A stretch of DNA of 10,025 bases from Hyphomonas sp. UBA5111 (GCA_002414505.1 DHZF01000075.1:1-10025); one strand, 5' to 3'. Numbered from the stretch's first letter, positions 1 through 7,286 are shown. Numbers and translations: made by a program. Notes: generated by a model not told the origin, from the sequence alone.

Positions 1-44
1 CCAGACGTCTCGGCGCAACGCCCACAGGCAGGAAGTAGGATGAA

Positions 45-992
45 ATGAACGACAGCCAGCCTCTTGTGATCCGACTTGCCGCGCCGCGCGGGTTCTGCGC
101 CGGCGTCGATCGGGCAATCCAGATCGTCGAGGAAGCGCTCGAAAAGTGGGGCGCGCCGGTCTATGTGCGCCACGAAATCGTTCACAATGCGCATGTGGTC
201 AGTCGGCTTGAGGCGCTTGGCGCCATCTTTGTCGAGGAACTGGACGAGTGCCCGGAAGACCGTCCGGTCATTTTCTCGGCCCATGGCGTGCCGAAATTGG
301 TGCCTGCCGAGGCCCAGCGTCGCAACATGATCTTCGTCGATGCCACCTGCCCGCTCGTCTCCAAGGTCCATGTCGAAGCCGAGCGCCATCACCGTGAAGG
401 CCGCGAAATCGTGCTGATCGGCCATGCCGGACACCCTGAAGTGATTGGCACGATGGGCCAGCTGCCGGGCGATACGATCACGCTAATCGAGACAGTGGAA
501 GATGTCGCGACCTTCGAACCGAAGGATCCTGGCAATGTCGCCTTCGTCACCCAGACCACGCTGTCGGTGGATGATACGGCTGACATTGTCGCGGCGCTGC
601 AGGCGCGGTTTCCGGGCATTTCCAGCCCGCACAAGGAAGACATCTGCTACGCGACCACGAACCGTCAGGACGCCGTGAAGTCGCTGGCGCCCGGCGCGGA
701 TCTTGTCCTCGTCATTGGCGCCAAGACGAGTTCCAACTCCGTCCGCCTGGTCGAAGTCGCCAAGCGGGCTGGCGCCGCCCGCGCCGAACTGATCGCCAGC
801 GCCGAGAATATCGACTGGTCCTGGCTCGACGGCGTCTCGACGCTGGGACTGACGGCTGGGGCGAGCGCGCCGGAAGATCTGGTGCAGGGCGTGATCGATG
901 CCTGCAGCGAAAAATACGACGTATCGCTCGAGCGCGTGGAAACGGCACGTGAGACCGTGACGTTCAAACTGCCGCGCATTCTTGCGGAGTAA
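45..992 (+). CDS. ispH: 4-hydroxy-3-methylbut-2-enyl diphosphate reductase (IspH/LytB)
   Basis: Last enzyme of the MEP isoprenoid pathway: it reduces HMBPP to isopentenyl and dimethylallyl diphosphate in the cytosol with a [4Fe-4S] cluster. The three family cluster cysteines are visible: C18 in [12 protein letters not shown]102 in [11 protein letters not shown] and C201 in [10 protein letters not shown]. Substrate-pocket motifs are also present: VHN with H47, SAHG with H80, [14 protein letters not shown] with H130 and E132, TQTTLS near 169-174, and TSSNSVRL near 228-235. At 315 aa it has the usual family length and looks intact. Start: ATG at 45 has AGGAAG at 30-35, 9 nt upstream. An ATG at 40 is followed at once by AAA TGA and cannot be the start. 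All three upstream frames are open to the window edge, and one would end at 46-48 in an ATGA overlap, so coupling to an unseen upstream gene is possible but unproven. The gene converges with the next one, 5 bp apart. Confidence 0.97.
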   Translation: MNDSQPLVIRLAAPRGFCAGVDRAIQIVEEALEKWGAPVYVRHEIVHNAHVVSRLEALGAIFVEELDECPEDRPVIFSAHGVPKLVPAEAQRRNMIFVDATCPLVSKVHVEAERHHREGREIVLIGHAGHPEVIGTMGQLPGDTITLIETVEDVATFEPKDPGNVAFVTQTTLSVDDTADIVAALQARFPGISSPHKEDICYATTNRQDAVKSLAPGADLVLVIGAKTSSNSVRLVEVAKRAGAARAELIASAENIDWSWLDGVSTLGLTAGASAPEDLVQGVIDACSEKYDVSLERVETARETVTFKLPRILAE

Positions 993-997
993 GCGGG

Positions 998-1342
998 TCA
1001 GGCCCTGACCGGCCTGTGCTTCCACCAGAAGCTCAGCCAGAACAGCAGCCCTGTCAGGATAAATGGCCCGCCCAGCATCAGATTGACCCAGAGCGGATTG
1101 CTGAGCAGGAAAATGGGCATCAGCCCCGCTGCCACGAACAGCGACCCGCCAATCCGCTCAAAATGCCATGCCAACACGAGCAATCCGATCAGCACGAAGT
1201 TCGGAATCATGTGGATCAGGAAGCCGAGCAATAGCTGGTGCCAGGGCGCGTCCATACTGAACACGTCCAGAGCGAACAGAGACAGGTAGAGGATGCCGAG
1301 AATGCCCAGCACACGCGGCGCATAATAAATGATCCTGCCCAT
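998..1342 (-). CDS. small four-helix integral membrane protein, function unknown
   Basis: A 114-residue, very hydrophobic protein with four likely membrane helices at about 8-28, 37-58, 64-80 and 86-106, and a short basic C-terminal tail (KHRPVRA). There is no cleavable signal peptide and no catalytic motif I can name. The beginning (RIIYYAPRVLGI, then SLFALDVF), the HMIPNFVLI stretch and the IGGSLF motif resemble a widespread family of short uncharacterised bacterial membrane proteins; I believe DUF7670-like, from memory and unverified. The start is well supported: AAAGGAGG at 1348-1355 lies 5 nt from the ATG, a near-ideal Shine-Dalgarno. The gene is monocistronic here, converging on ispH and divergent from trhO. 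I do not assign a function. Confidence 0.85.
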   Translation of the reverse strand: MGRIIYYAPRVLGILGILYLSLFALDVFSMDAPWHQLLLGFLIHMIPNFVLIGLLVLAWHFERIGGSLFVAAGLMPIFLLSNPLWVNLMLGGPFILTGLLFWLSFWWKHRPVRA

Positions 1343-1400
1343 ACAGGCCTCCTTTGGTCAGACTTCACCCTTAGCGTTCATGGCTTTGCGCGAACGTGCC

Positions 1401-1429
1401 TTGGCCTGGATCAAACCGCGCCCGGTAAT
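1401..1429 (+). promoter_or_regulatory. weak candidate promoter for trhO
   Basis: In the 159-bp gap between the divergent membrane-protein gene and trhO, TTGGCC (1401-1406) is followed after 17 bp by GGTAAT (1424-1429). The spacing is right but both hexamers are poor matches to sigma70 consensus. A near-repeat of ten bases (TCAAACCGCG at 1411, TGAAACCGCG at 1471) also lies in this gap. Nothing else is recognised in it. Confidence 0.22.
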
Positions 1430-1501
1430 GCGGCAGGCCCGTGGCCGTCATGCTGGTGTCGAAACTGGTATGAAACCGCGTGATCTGGCATAAGGCGCGG
1501 C

Positions 1502-2443
1502 ATGACCTACACTGTTGCCGCCTTCTACAAATTCTTTTCCTTTCCGGACTTTGAGGCCCGCCGGGCTGCGCTGGCGGAGACGCTGTGCGGCGCGGGCGTA
1601 AAGGGCACGGTGCTGCTCGCCTCTGAAGGCGTGAACGGCACGATTGCCGGGACAGCCGAGGGCATCGAGACGGCGCTGGCCACTTTGCGCTCCCTGCCGG
1701 GCGCGGCGGACTTGGAAGCCAAGTTCTCCGAAACCGACGAGATGCCTTTCCTGCGTCTGAAAGTGCGCCTGAAAAAGGAAATCGTGACCATGGGCATACC
1801 GGGCACCGACCCGAATGCGCTGGTCGGCACCTATGTCGAGCCGACCGAGTGGAACGACCTCATCAGCGACCCGGACACCGTGCTGATCGATACGCGCAAT
1901 GATTATGAATATTCCATCGGCACGTTCGAAGGCGCGATCGACCCGGAAACGAAGACGTTCCGTGAATTCCCGGACTGGTTCCGCGAATTCCGCGAGAGAC
2001 TGGCCGCCGAAGGCCGCACGCCCAAGGTCGCCATGTTCTGCACCGGCGGTATCCGCTGCGAGAAAGCCACGAGCTTCGTGAAGGCCGAAGGCATCAAGGA
2101 CGTGTTCCACCTGAAGGGCGGCATCCTGAAATATCTTGAGACCGTGCCGGAAACCGAGAGCAAATGGCGCGGCGAATGTTTCGTCTTCGACGAGCGCGTC
2201 TCGGTGAAGCACGATCTCTCTCCCGGCAATTATGACATGTGCCATGCCTGCAAGCGGCCGATCACCGATGAGGACAAGGCCAGGTCCACCTATGTGCCCG
2301 GCGTCTCCTGCCCGCATTGCATCGACGAGATGAGCGACGAACAGCGCGCCCGCTTTGCCGAGCGCCAGAAGCAGATCGACCTCGCCCGCCAGCGCGGCGC
2401 CGAACATATGGGCCCGGAGGCACGCCGGAGCGAAGACGCGTGA
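1502..2443 (+). CDS. trhO: tRNA uridine(34) hydroxylase TrhO (YceA family, rhodanese domain)
   Basis: Oxygen-dependent hydroxylation of U34 in a subset of tRNAs to give 5-hydroxyuridine, the precursor of wobble modifications (family knowledge from E. coli YceA and Bacillus YbfQ). The 313-aa protein shows the family order: an N-terminal alpha/beta acylphosphatase-like part with [11 protein letters not shown] near residues 39-50; a central rhodanese domain with [18 protein letters not shown] and the active-site loop CTGGIRCEK (C180, second Cys C186); and a C-terminal part with two CxxC pairs, C247/C250 and C270/C273, which look like a zinc site. Start ATG 1502 has a modest AAGG at 1492-1495. 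The stop overlaps the next gene's GTG start (GTGA), implying coupled translation. The C34 tRNA-Pro encoded downstream is not itself a U34 substrate. Confidence 0.93.
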   Translation: MTYTVAAFYKFFSFPDFEARRAALAETLCGAGVKGTVLLASEGVNGTIAGTAEGIETALATLRSLPGAADLEAKFSETDEMPFLRLKVRLKKEIVTMGIPGTDPNALVGTYVEPTEWNDLISDPDTVLIDTRNDYEYSIGTFEGAIDPETKTFREFPDWFREFRERLAAEGRTPKVAMFCTGGIRCEKATSFVKAEGIKDVFHLKGGILKYLETVPETESKWRGECFVFDERVSVKHDLSPGNYDMCHACKRPITDEDKARSTYVPGVSCPHCIDEMSDEQRARFAERQKQIDLARQRGAEHMGPEARRSEDA

Positions 2444-3099
2444 GCACGCCCGAACATCTGCTCTACACATTCCGGCGCTGCCCCTATGCCATGCGGGGCC
2501 GGATGGGCCTGTCGATGGCCGGACTTCCAGTCCGCCTCCGCGAAGTCGTGTTGCGCGACAAGCCTGCCGACATGCTGGCCGCGAGCCCAAAAGGCACCGT
2601 GCCCGTTCTGGTGACCTCCTCTGGCGAAATCGTGGACGAAAGTCTCGACGTGCTGCGCTGGGCGCTGGCACAGAATGATCCCGAAGGCTGGATGACGGCC
2701 GACCCGGAAACCACGGACATGCTGATCTCCCGCAATGACGGCCCGTTCAAACGCGCGCTGGACCGCTATAAATACCCCAATCGCTATTCCGACGAAGACC
2801 TCGCGCCCGGCGCGGCGCGGGCGGCGGGGCTGGAGATACTTCAGGATTTGAATGCGCGCATCGAGGCGCAGGGTGGCCAGCTGGTACGGCCGACACGGAG
2901 CCTTGCCGATATCGCCCTCTTTCCCTTCATCCGCCAGTTCGCCCACACCGATATGGAGTGGTTCCAGGCGCAGGATCTGCCGGCGCTTCAGGCCTGGCTG
3001 GACGGCCACAAGCAGAGCGCCTTGTTCACAGGTGTGATGGCGAAATATCCGCAATGGGCACCGGGCGAAGACGAGCCATTTCTGCCCGCTGCGGCGTGA
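2440..3099 (+). CDS. glutathione S-transferase-like protein
   Basis: A 219-aa protein with two-domain GST architecture. The N-terminal thioredoxin-like fold starts [15 protein letters not shown], with a single cysteine C14 in a CPYA motif in place of the CPxC of glutaredoxins. It has GTVPVL with the cis-proline P55 and E67-S68 that would hold the gamma-glutamyl group of glutathione. The all-alpha C-terminal half contains [14 protein letters not shown], the N-cap/hydrophobic-staple motif of GSTs. The C14 position suggests a thiol-type activity (glutathionylation or disulfide exchange) instead of a Tyr/Ser GST, but the substrate cannot be predicted. Start choice: GTG at 2440 overlaps the trhO TGA by 4 nt (GTGA) with GGAG at 2427-2430; an upstream ATG at 2317 would add 41 Arg/Pro-rich residues that are only an out-of-frame reading of trhO. 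Probably co-transcribed with trhO. Confidence 0.85.
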   Translation: MSTPEHLLYTFRRCPYAMRGRMGLSMAGLPVRLREVVLRDKPADMLAASPKGTVPVLVTSSGEIVDESLDVLRWALAQNDPEGWMTADPETTDMLISRNDGPFKRALDRYKYPNRYSDEDLAPGAARAAGLEILQDLNARIEAQGGQLVRPTRSLADIALFPFIRQFAHTDMEWFQAQDLPALQAWLDGHKQSALFTGVMAKYPQWAPGEDEPFLPAAA

Positions 3100-3123
3100 T
3101 GCCACGACCTTCAGATCCCCCTC

Positions 3124-3151
3124 TTGAAAATTCTGCGCGCGGGCGTAAAAG
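3124..3151 (+). promoter_or_regulatory. promoter of tRNA-Pro
   Basis: TTGAAA (3124-3129), 16 bp spacer, TAAAAG (3146-3151), placing the start near 3158, about 9 nt before the mature tRNA. The GC-rich stretch just after the -10 (GCCCCG) resembles the discriminator of stringently controlled stable-RNA promoters. The match is by eye. Confidence 0.5.
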
Positions 3152-3166
3152 CCCCGTTCTTCGGCG

Positions 3167-3243
3167 CGGAGTGTAGCTCAGCCTGGTAGAGCACTGTCTT
3201 CGGGAGGCAGGGGCCGGAGGTTCGAATCCTCTCACTCCGACCA
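3167..3243 (+). tRNA. tRNA-Pro (anticodon CGG)
   Basis: A complete 77-nt cloverleaf. The acceptor stem CGGAGTG/CACTCCG pairs at all 7 positions. The D stem is GCTC/GAGC, and the anticodon stem CTGTC/GGCAG has loop TTCGGGA, giving anticodon CGG at 3201-3203, which reads CCG. The T arm GGAGG/CCTCT carries loop TTCGAAT. The discriminator is A and CCA is encoded (3241-3243). C1:G72, A73, G35 and G36 are the known identity elements of bacterial tRNA-Pro. It has its own promoter upstream and a terminator immediately downstream, so it is likely a single-gene transcript. Confidence 0.97.
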
Positions 3244-3306
3244 TTTCTTTGTCGTCCGGCTTCGCCGGAATTTTTGGTCCAGTGGATCAAAAAACACAAA
3301 GAAATG
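3242..3306. repeat. 65-bp three-armed composite palindrome abutting tRNA-Pro
   Basis: Outer arms of 11 bp match perfectly: CATTTCTTTGT (3242-3252) and its reverse complement (3296-3306). Between them lie two further hairpins almost end to end: TCCGGC/GCCGGA (3255-3260/3264-3269, loop TTC), and a 10-bp stem TTTTTGGTCC/GGATCAAAAA (3271-3280/3284-3293, loop AGT) with one G-U pair as RNA. Folded, this is a three-way junction. The left outer arm begins within the encoded CCA of the tRNA. It lies between the convergent tRNA-Pro and metA transcripts. Confidence 0.8.
3255..3275 (+). terminator. rho-independent terminator of tRNA-Pro
   Basis: A 6-bp GC stem TCCGGC/GCCGGA with a 3-nt loop (3255-3269) is followed by A and five T (3271-3275), 11 nt after the tRNA end. 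This is a good intrinsic terminator for the + strand. The T-run is also the 5' arm of the second hairpin in the composite palindrome. Confidence 0.75.
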
Positions 3307-3351
3307 CTCGCCGCGTAAGCAAGAGCTTTTGCCCCTCCTGCTCGTAGCGAA

Positions 3352-4296
3352 TTACCGGACCTTGCTATCCCCCGCACGCTCCGTCCCGATATTTTCCAGA
3401 TCAAAAGGCGTGGTCTGGTACATCTGGTTGATCCAGTTTCCGAACAGGAGGAAGGCGTGGGACCGCCAGCGGTTCTTCGGCGTGCGGCTGGGGTCATCCT
3501 CGGGAAAGTAATTGGCCGGCACGGCGATCTTTCGCCCGGCGGCCACATCGCGGCGATATTCGGCCTCCAGCGAGGTGGAATCATATTCGATGTGATTGAA
3601 GATATAGAGCCGGTTGCCGCGCGCCTCCTGCAACAGGCAGAGCCCGGTCTCGTCGCTCTCCATCAACACGTTGAGCCCGCTGCCGTCCGGCAGATCCTCG
3701 CGGCGCACTTCCGTCCAGCGCGACACCGAAATCGAGAAATCGTCCGAGAACCCGGTCAGGAAAGGCGAGTCCGGCTTGCGATTGTGATGGCGATAGACGC
3801 CGAAGGCCTTCTCGTCGAGAATGTGCTTGGGCACGCCATGGAAATGCCGGATGGCCGCCATCGCGCCCCAGCAGATGAAGAAGCTGGAATGGACGTGGGT
3901 CTCGGTCCAGTCGAGAATCTCCTTCAGCTCTTCCCAATAGGAGACGTCTTCATAGGGTAGTTTCTCGACCGGCGCGCCGGTGATGATGAAGCCATCAAAC
4001 TTGCGGTCCTTCACCTCGTCCCAGGTATGGTAGAACGAGATCAGATGGTCTTCCGGCGTGTTGCGCGCCACATGGCTGCCGATGCGGACCAGCGTCAGCT
4101 CGACCTGTAGCGGCGTCGCACCGACGAGCCGCGCGATCTGGGACTCGGTCTCGATCTTGTTGGGCATCAGATTGAGCAATGCGATCCGCATGGGGCGGAT
4201 ATCCTGGCGCGTCGCGATGGATTCATCGAGTACCTGCACGCCTTCACGCACGAGCAGTTCGCGCGCAGGCAATCCGTCAGGAATTCGAATGGGCAT
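3352..4296 (-). CDS. metA: homoserine O-acyltransferase MetA (predicted acetyl-CoA type)
   Basis: First committed step of methionine synthesis: acylation of the homoserine hydroxyl. The 314-aa protein has the glutamine-amidotransferase-like fold of MetA, with the catalytic nucleophile C142 in [10 protein letters not shown] and the H235/E237 pair in FNHIEYD, at canonical family numbering. Residue 111, in ITGAPVEKL, is glutamate. In characterised MetA enzymes Glu111 goes with acetyl-CoA and Gly111 with succinyl-CoA, so I predict homoserine O-acetyltransferase activity despite the traditional name. Start: ATG at 4296 has GGAG at 4305-4308 with 8-nt spacing and begins [11 protein letters not shown] as in homologues. 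A longer frame from TTG 4410 would run through the riboswitch and is rejected. Expression should fall when SAM is high, through the SAM-II element upstream. Downstream it converges on tRNA-Pro. A hairpin at 3318-3342 (8 bp with one G-U on this strand) follows the stop but lacks an adjacent U-run. Confidence 0.94.
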   Translation of the reverse strand: MPIRIPDGLPARELLVREGVQVLDESIATRQDIRPMRIALLNLMPNKIETESQIARLVGATPLQVELTLVRIGSHVARNTPEDHLISFYHTWDEVKDRKFDGFIITGAPVEKLPYEDVSYWEELKEILDWTETHVHSSFFICWGAMAAIRHFHGVPKHILDEKAFGVYRHHNRKPDSPFLTGFSDDFSISVSRWTEVRREDLPDGSGLNVLMESDETGLCLLQEARGNRLYIFNHIEYDSTSLEAEYRRDVAAGRKIAVPANYFPEDDPSRTPKNRWRSHAFLLFGNWINQMYQTTPFDLENIGTERAGDSKVR

Positions 4297-4365
4297 AGGC
4301 TCTACTCCGCTACCAGTTTCGGCCAGTCGGAATCTTGCTGTGAGCGTGTTCGGATTTCCCGCGCA

Positions 4366-4420
4366 GCCTTTTAGCAAGTTGTTTAACGTGGCTGCAAGCC
4401 GACCGACCAAATCACCACGG
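4366..4420 (-). ncRNA. SAM-II riboswitch (metA leader)
   Basis: Read on the minus strand, the segment carries the SAM-II signature in order: P1 5' strand GTGG (4418-4415), TGATTTGG, a G/C-rich loop, GGCTTGCAG, P1 3' strand CCAC (4391-4388), GTTAAA, then GCTAAAAGG (4375-4367), whose purines form the pseudoknot in the known structure. This family binds S-adenosylmethionine and lowers expression of methionine-synthesis genes in alphaproteobacteria. The core starts at or just after the predicted transcription start and ends about 70 nt before the metA ATG. Recognition is from remembered consensus; a covariance-model scan was not run. Confidence 0.9.
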
Positions 4421-4441
4421 GGCTCCTACATAGGCGCCCCG
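4418..4441. repeat. 24-bp dyad enclosing the metA -10 element
   Basis: CGGGGC (4418-4423) and GCCCCG (4436-4441) are inverted repeats. After one mismatched pair the symmetry continues with CCT/AGG (4425-4427/4432-4434) around ACAT, so 22 of 24 positions are symmetric. The predicted -10 hexamer of the metA promoter (4427-4432) is at its centre. It could be an operator, or a hairpin ending alaS transcription, though no T-run follows on either strand. Confidence 0.6.
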
Positions 4442-4454
4442 CAGCGTGAGTCAA
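4427..4454 (-). promoter_or_regulatory. sigma70-like promoter of metA
   Basis: On the minus strand, TTGACT (4454-4449), 16 bp spacer, TATGTA (4432-4427). A start near 4420 would place the SAM-II core at the very 5' end of the transcript, as is usual for that class. The -35 overlaps GACTC, a GANTC site of the kind methylated by the cell-cycle methylase CcrM in many alphaproteobacteria. The promoter lies just downstream of the alaS stop. Confidence 0.6.
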
Positions 4455-4472
4455 TTGTCCGATGCCCGGAGG

Positions 4473-7112
4473 TCAGCCCGCGATCGCGGCGCGGACCGCG
4501 GCGAGCGCCTCTTCGGCCTTGTCGGTATCCGGGCCGCCCGCCTGGGCCATGTCCGGCCGGCCACCACCGCCCTTGCCGCCCAGCGCTTCGCTGGCCGCCT
4601 TGACGAGATCGACCGCCGAATAGGTGTCGGTGAGGTCCTTGGTGACGCCCACGGCGACCCCGGCCTTGCCATCGGCCACGCCGACAAAGGCCACGATGCC
4701 GGACCCGATCTGGGCCTTGGCCTCATCGACCAGCGTGCGCAATTCCTTGCCGCCCACGCCTTCGGCAATGCGCGCCATCAGCTTCACGCCATTGATCTCT
4801 TCCGGGCCGGCGGCTGCTGCGCCGCCCCCGCCCATGGCGAGCTTGCGCTTGGCATCGGCCAGTTCCTTTTCCAGAGACCGGCGTTCTTCGCCGAGCGCCG
4901 CCACACGGCGCGGAACATCCTTGAGCGGAACTTTCAGGCTTTCGGCAAGGTCTGCGGCGATCTGGGCGCGGCCCTTGAGATAGGCCAACGCCTCGGCGCC
5001 TGTGGCCGCCTCGATGCGGCGGACCCCGGCGGACACGCCGCCTTCGGACGTGATCACGAAGACCCCGATATCGCCGGCGCGCTCGACATGCGTGCCACCA
5101 CACAGCTCGACCGAATACCGGCGCCCATCGCCCGCGCCCATGGACAGCACACGGACTTCGTCACCATATTTCTCACCGAACAGGGCCAGGGCGCCCGCCT
5201 CGATGGCCTTGTCGGGCGAGGTGACCTGAATGCCGGTCGGGTGGTTCTCGCGGATCTGGGCGTTGACCTCATCCTCGACGGCTTCGAGTTCGGCCTGCGT
5301 CATCGGGCCGTTATGAGAGAAGTCAAAGCGGAACCGGTCGGCCTCGACCAGCGAGCCCTTCTGCGTGACGTGCTCGCCGAGCACCTTGCGCAGCGCCGCA
5401 TGCATGATGTGGGTGGCCGAATGATTGGCCATGATGGCGCGGCGGCGGCCGGCATCGACATGCAGGCTGGCCGTGTCGCCAAGCTTCACCTCGCCGGAGA
5501 CGAGTTCACCGATATGGACATGCAGGTCGCCGGCGCGTTTCTGGACGTCGCGCACGATGAAGCGTGCGCCGCCATCGAAGACGATCTCGCCATGGTCGCC
5601 AGCCTGACCGCCGGATTCGGCATAGAAGGGCGTCATATCGAAGACGAGTTCGGCCGGACCGGCCGACAGCGTATCGACGCGCGCCCCACCGGACGCGATG
5701 GCGACCAGCTTGCCCTTGCCTTCAGTGCCGTCATAGCCGGTGAATTTCGTGGCGCCTGCATCATCGCGCACGCGAAACCAGATATCGTCCGTTGCCTGAT
5801 CGCCGGATGAGAAGCCGGCAGCGCGGCTGTCCTGGCGCTGTTGCTCAAGGGCCGTTTCGAAGCCCTCGACATCGACGCTCATGTCACGACCGCGCAGGAT
5901 GTCCTGCGTCAGGTCAAGCGGGAAGCCATACGTGTCCGCCAATTTGAACGCGACATCGCCGGGCAGTGCATCGCCCGCTTTCATGGCGGCGGTTTCCTTG
6001 TCGAGCAATGACAGGCCATTGCCCAGCGTGCGCTGGAAGCGGCCCTCTTCCTGTTCGAGCGCGGATTCGATGGCGGCCTTGGCGCGGCCCAGTTCCGGAT
6101 AGGCCTTGCCCATTTCCGAAATCAGTGCCGGGGCCAGCTTGTACATCAGCGGCTCACGCGCGCCGAGCAGGTGCCCGTGGCGCATCGCGCGGCGCATGAT
6201 GCGGCGCAGGACATAGCCGCGGCCTTCATTCGACGGCAGGACCCCATCGGCAATCAGGAAGGCCGACGTCCGGAGATGGTCGGCAATGACGCGGAAGGAG
6301 GCGAGCTGGTCGCCTGCGGCCTTCGCGCCATAGAGGTCTTCCTCGGCGGCGACCAGTGATTTGAACAAATCGATGTCGTAATTGTTGTGGACGCCCTGCA
6401 GGACGGCCGAAATCCGCTCCAGCCCCATGCCGGTATCAATGGAAGGCTTGGGGAGATTCTTGCGCGTGCCGTCGGCCTGCTGGTCGAACTGCATGAAAAC
6501 GAGGTTCCAGATTTCGATGAACCGGTCGCCATCCTCGTCCGGGCTGCCGGGAGGGCCTCCGGGAACGCTTTCGCCATGATCGTAGAAGATTTCCGAGCAG
6601 GGCCCGCACGGGCCGGTATCGCCCATGGACCAGAAATTGTCCGACGTGCCGATCCGGATGATCCGGGAATCGTCGAGGCCGGCGATCTTTTTCCACAGCG
6701 CTGCGGCTTCATCGTCTTCGGCATAGACCGTGACGAGCAGCTTTTTCGGATCGAGCGCGAATTCCTTTGTGCACAGCTCCCAGCCGAATTCGATGGCCTC
6801 TTCCTTGAAATAGTCGCCGAAGGAGAAATTCCCCAGCATTTCAAAGAAGGTATGGTGGCGGGCCGTGTAGCCGACATTGTCGAGGTCATTGTGCTTGCCG
6901 CCGGCGCGGACACATTTCTGAGACGTGGTGGCGCGCGGGGCCGGCGGGGTCTCGGCGCCGGTGAAGATGTTCTTGAACGGCACCATGCCGGCATTCACGA
7001 ACAGCAGGGTCGGGTCGTTCTGCGGGATCAATGGCGCGGACGCCTGACGCAAATGCCCCCGCTTCTCGAAGAAGGAGAGGAAGGTCTCGCGAATCTCGTT
7101 TACGCCGGTCAT
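4473..7112 (-). CDS. alaS: alanine-tRNA ligase
   Basis: Class II aminoacyl-tRNA synthetase charging tRNA-Ala. It has 879 residues against about 875 in E. coli, and no truncation. The catalytic domain includes [18 protein letters not shown] (35-52), [18 protein letters not shown] and the motif-2 stretch from [10 protein letters not shown] to FSFGDYF (84-102), then GMGLERI as motif 3. The editing domain has its zinc ligands in HSATH (H564, H568) and CGGTH (C671, H675), so mischarged Ser/Gly-tRNA clearance should be intact. A charged heptad-like linker ([18 protein letters not shown]) precedes the glycine-rich C-Ala domain. Start: ATG 7112 begins [12 protein letters not shown] as in homologues; AGAG at 7119-7122 or AAGGA at 7126-7130 may serve as Shine-Dalgarno, neither ideal. 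A 36-residue upstream extension has no support. It lies downstream of recA, as in many alphaproteobacteria, but with terminator-like hairpins and a candidate promoter between them. Confidence 0.97.
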   Translation of the reverse strand: MTGVNEIRETFLSFFEKRGHLRQASAPLIPQNDPTLLFVNAGMVPFKNIFTGAETPPAPRATTSQKCVRAGGKHNDLDNVGYTARHHTFFEMLGNFSFGDYFKEEAIEFGWELCTKEFALDPKKLLVTVYAEDDEAAALWKKIAGLDDSRIIRIGTSDNFWSMGDTGPCGPCSEIFYDHGESVPGGPPGSPDEDGDRFIEIWNLVFMQFDQQADGTRKNLPKPSIDTGMGLERISAVLQGVHNNYDIDLFKSLVAAEEDLYGAKAAGDQLASFRVIADHLRTSAFLIADGVLPSNEGRGYVLRRIMRRAMRHGHLLGAREPLMYKLAPALISEMGKAYPELGRAKAAIESALEQEEGRFQRTLGNGLSLLDKETAAMKAGDALPGDVAFKLADTYGFPLDLTQDILRGRDMSVDVEGFETALEQQRQDSRAAGFSSGDQATDDIWFRVRDDAGATKFTGYDGTEGKGKLVAIASGGARVDTLSAGPAELVFDMTPFYAESGGQAGDHGEIVFDGGARFIVRDVQKRAGDLHVHIGELVSGEVKLGDTASLHVDAGRRRAIMANHSATHIMHAALRKVLGEHVTQKGSLVEADRFRFDFSHNGPMTQAELEAVEDEVNAQIRENHPTGIQVTSPDKAIEAGALALFGEKYGDEVRVLSMGAGDGRRYSVELCGGTHVERAGDIGVFVITSEGGVSAGVRRIEAATGAEALAYLKGRAQIAADLAESLKVPLKDVPRRVAALGEERRSLEKELADAKRKLAMGGGGAAAAGPEEINGVKLMARIAEGVGGKELRTLVDEAKAQIGSGIVAFVGVADGKAGVAVGVTKDLTDTYSAVDLVKAASEALGGKGGGGRPDMAQAGGPDTDKAEEALAAVRAAIAG

Positions 7113-7177
7113 GGGCAGCTCTGTGTCCTTGCGATCAGTGTTACGGCCGAGTCGATCGGCACGAATATTACACCGGC

Positions 7178-7206
7178 GATATAAAGGTCCCTTTGCGGCA
7201 CGCCAA
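7178..7206 (-). promoter_or_regulatory. candidate alaS promoter
   Basis: On the minus strand, TTGGCG (7206-7201), 17 bp spacer, TATATC (7183-7178). This gives a leader of about 58 nt before the alaS ATG. The -10 is fair and the -35 weak. The -35 falls in the apical region of a 42-nt inverted repeat. Confidence 0.38.
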
Positions 7207-7228
7207 GCGGGGTGCGCCACAAAGGGAC
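7187..7228. repeat. 42-nt inverted repeat upstream of alaS
   Basis: Perfect 9-bp outer arms GTCCCTTTG (7187-7195) and CAAAGGGAC (7220-7228). Inside, after a mismatch, GGC/GCC and a further partly paired segment continue to a small loop. No T-run follows on + ; on - it is followed by CTTTATAT. It may be a terminator for read-through from recA, or a protein-binding dyad overlapping the candidate alaS promoter. Confidence 0.6.
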
Positions 7229-7254
7229 AGTTCTCTTGAGAGAGAGATGGGATT

Positions 7255-7286
7255 TCCGGCCCTGAAACCTGCGTTTCGGGGCCGGA
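7255..7286 (-). terminator. probable recA terminator hairpin
   Basis: A 14-position stem (7255-7268/7273-7286) with a 4-nt loop CTGC and one mismatch: TCCGGCCC pairs with GGGCCGGA, then GAAAC with GTTTC. It lies 37 nt beyond the recA stop on the minus strand. The sequence after it on that strand is AATCCCATC, so a proper U-tract is missing. Termination is inferred from stem strength and position. Confidence 0.5.

Noticed and set aside
2317..2439. Upstream ATG 2317 for the GST-like gene
   Set aside because: The extra 41 residues are an Arg/Pro-rich out-of-frame reading of trhO; GTG 2440 gives a normal GST N-terminus.
1448..2671. 407-codon open frame on - opposite trhO and the GST gene
   Set aside because: It is a shadow of two well-supported + strand genes, Arg/Ala-rich, spanning their junction and without recognisable domains.
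3167..3306. tRNA-Pro as an attachment site of an integrated element
   Set aside because: No integrase gene and no second copy of the tRNA 3' end is visible in the window; metA directly downstream is a core gene. Only the palindrome is unusual.
4297..4410. N-terminal extension of MetA from TTG 4410
   Set aside because: It would translate the SAM-II riboswitch; the homologue-like N-terminus and Shine-Dalgarno support ATG 4296.
4446..5810. 454-codon open frame on + opposite alaS
   Set aside because: It lies antisense to the catalytically complete alaS. Its product is a low-complexity Gly/Asp/Arg/His-rich reading typical of mirror frames in GC-rich DNA, with no ribosome site and no family motif.
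7113..7220. 36-residue N-terminal extension of AlaRS
   Set aside because: It runs through the inverted repeat and candidate promoter; homologues begin at the [15 protein letters not shown] sequence.
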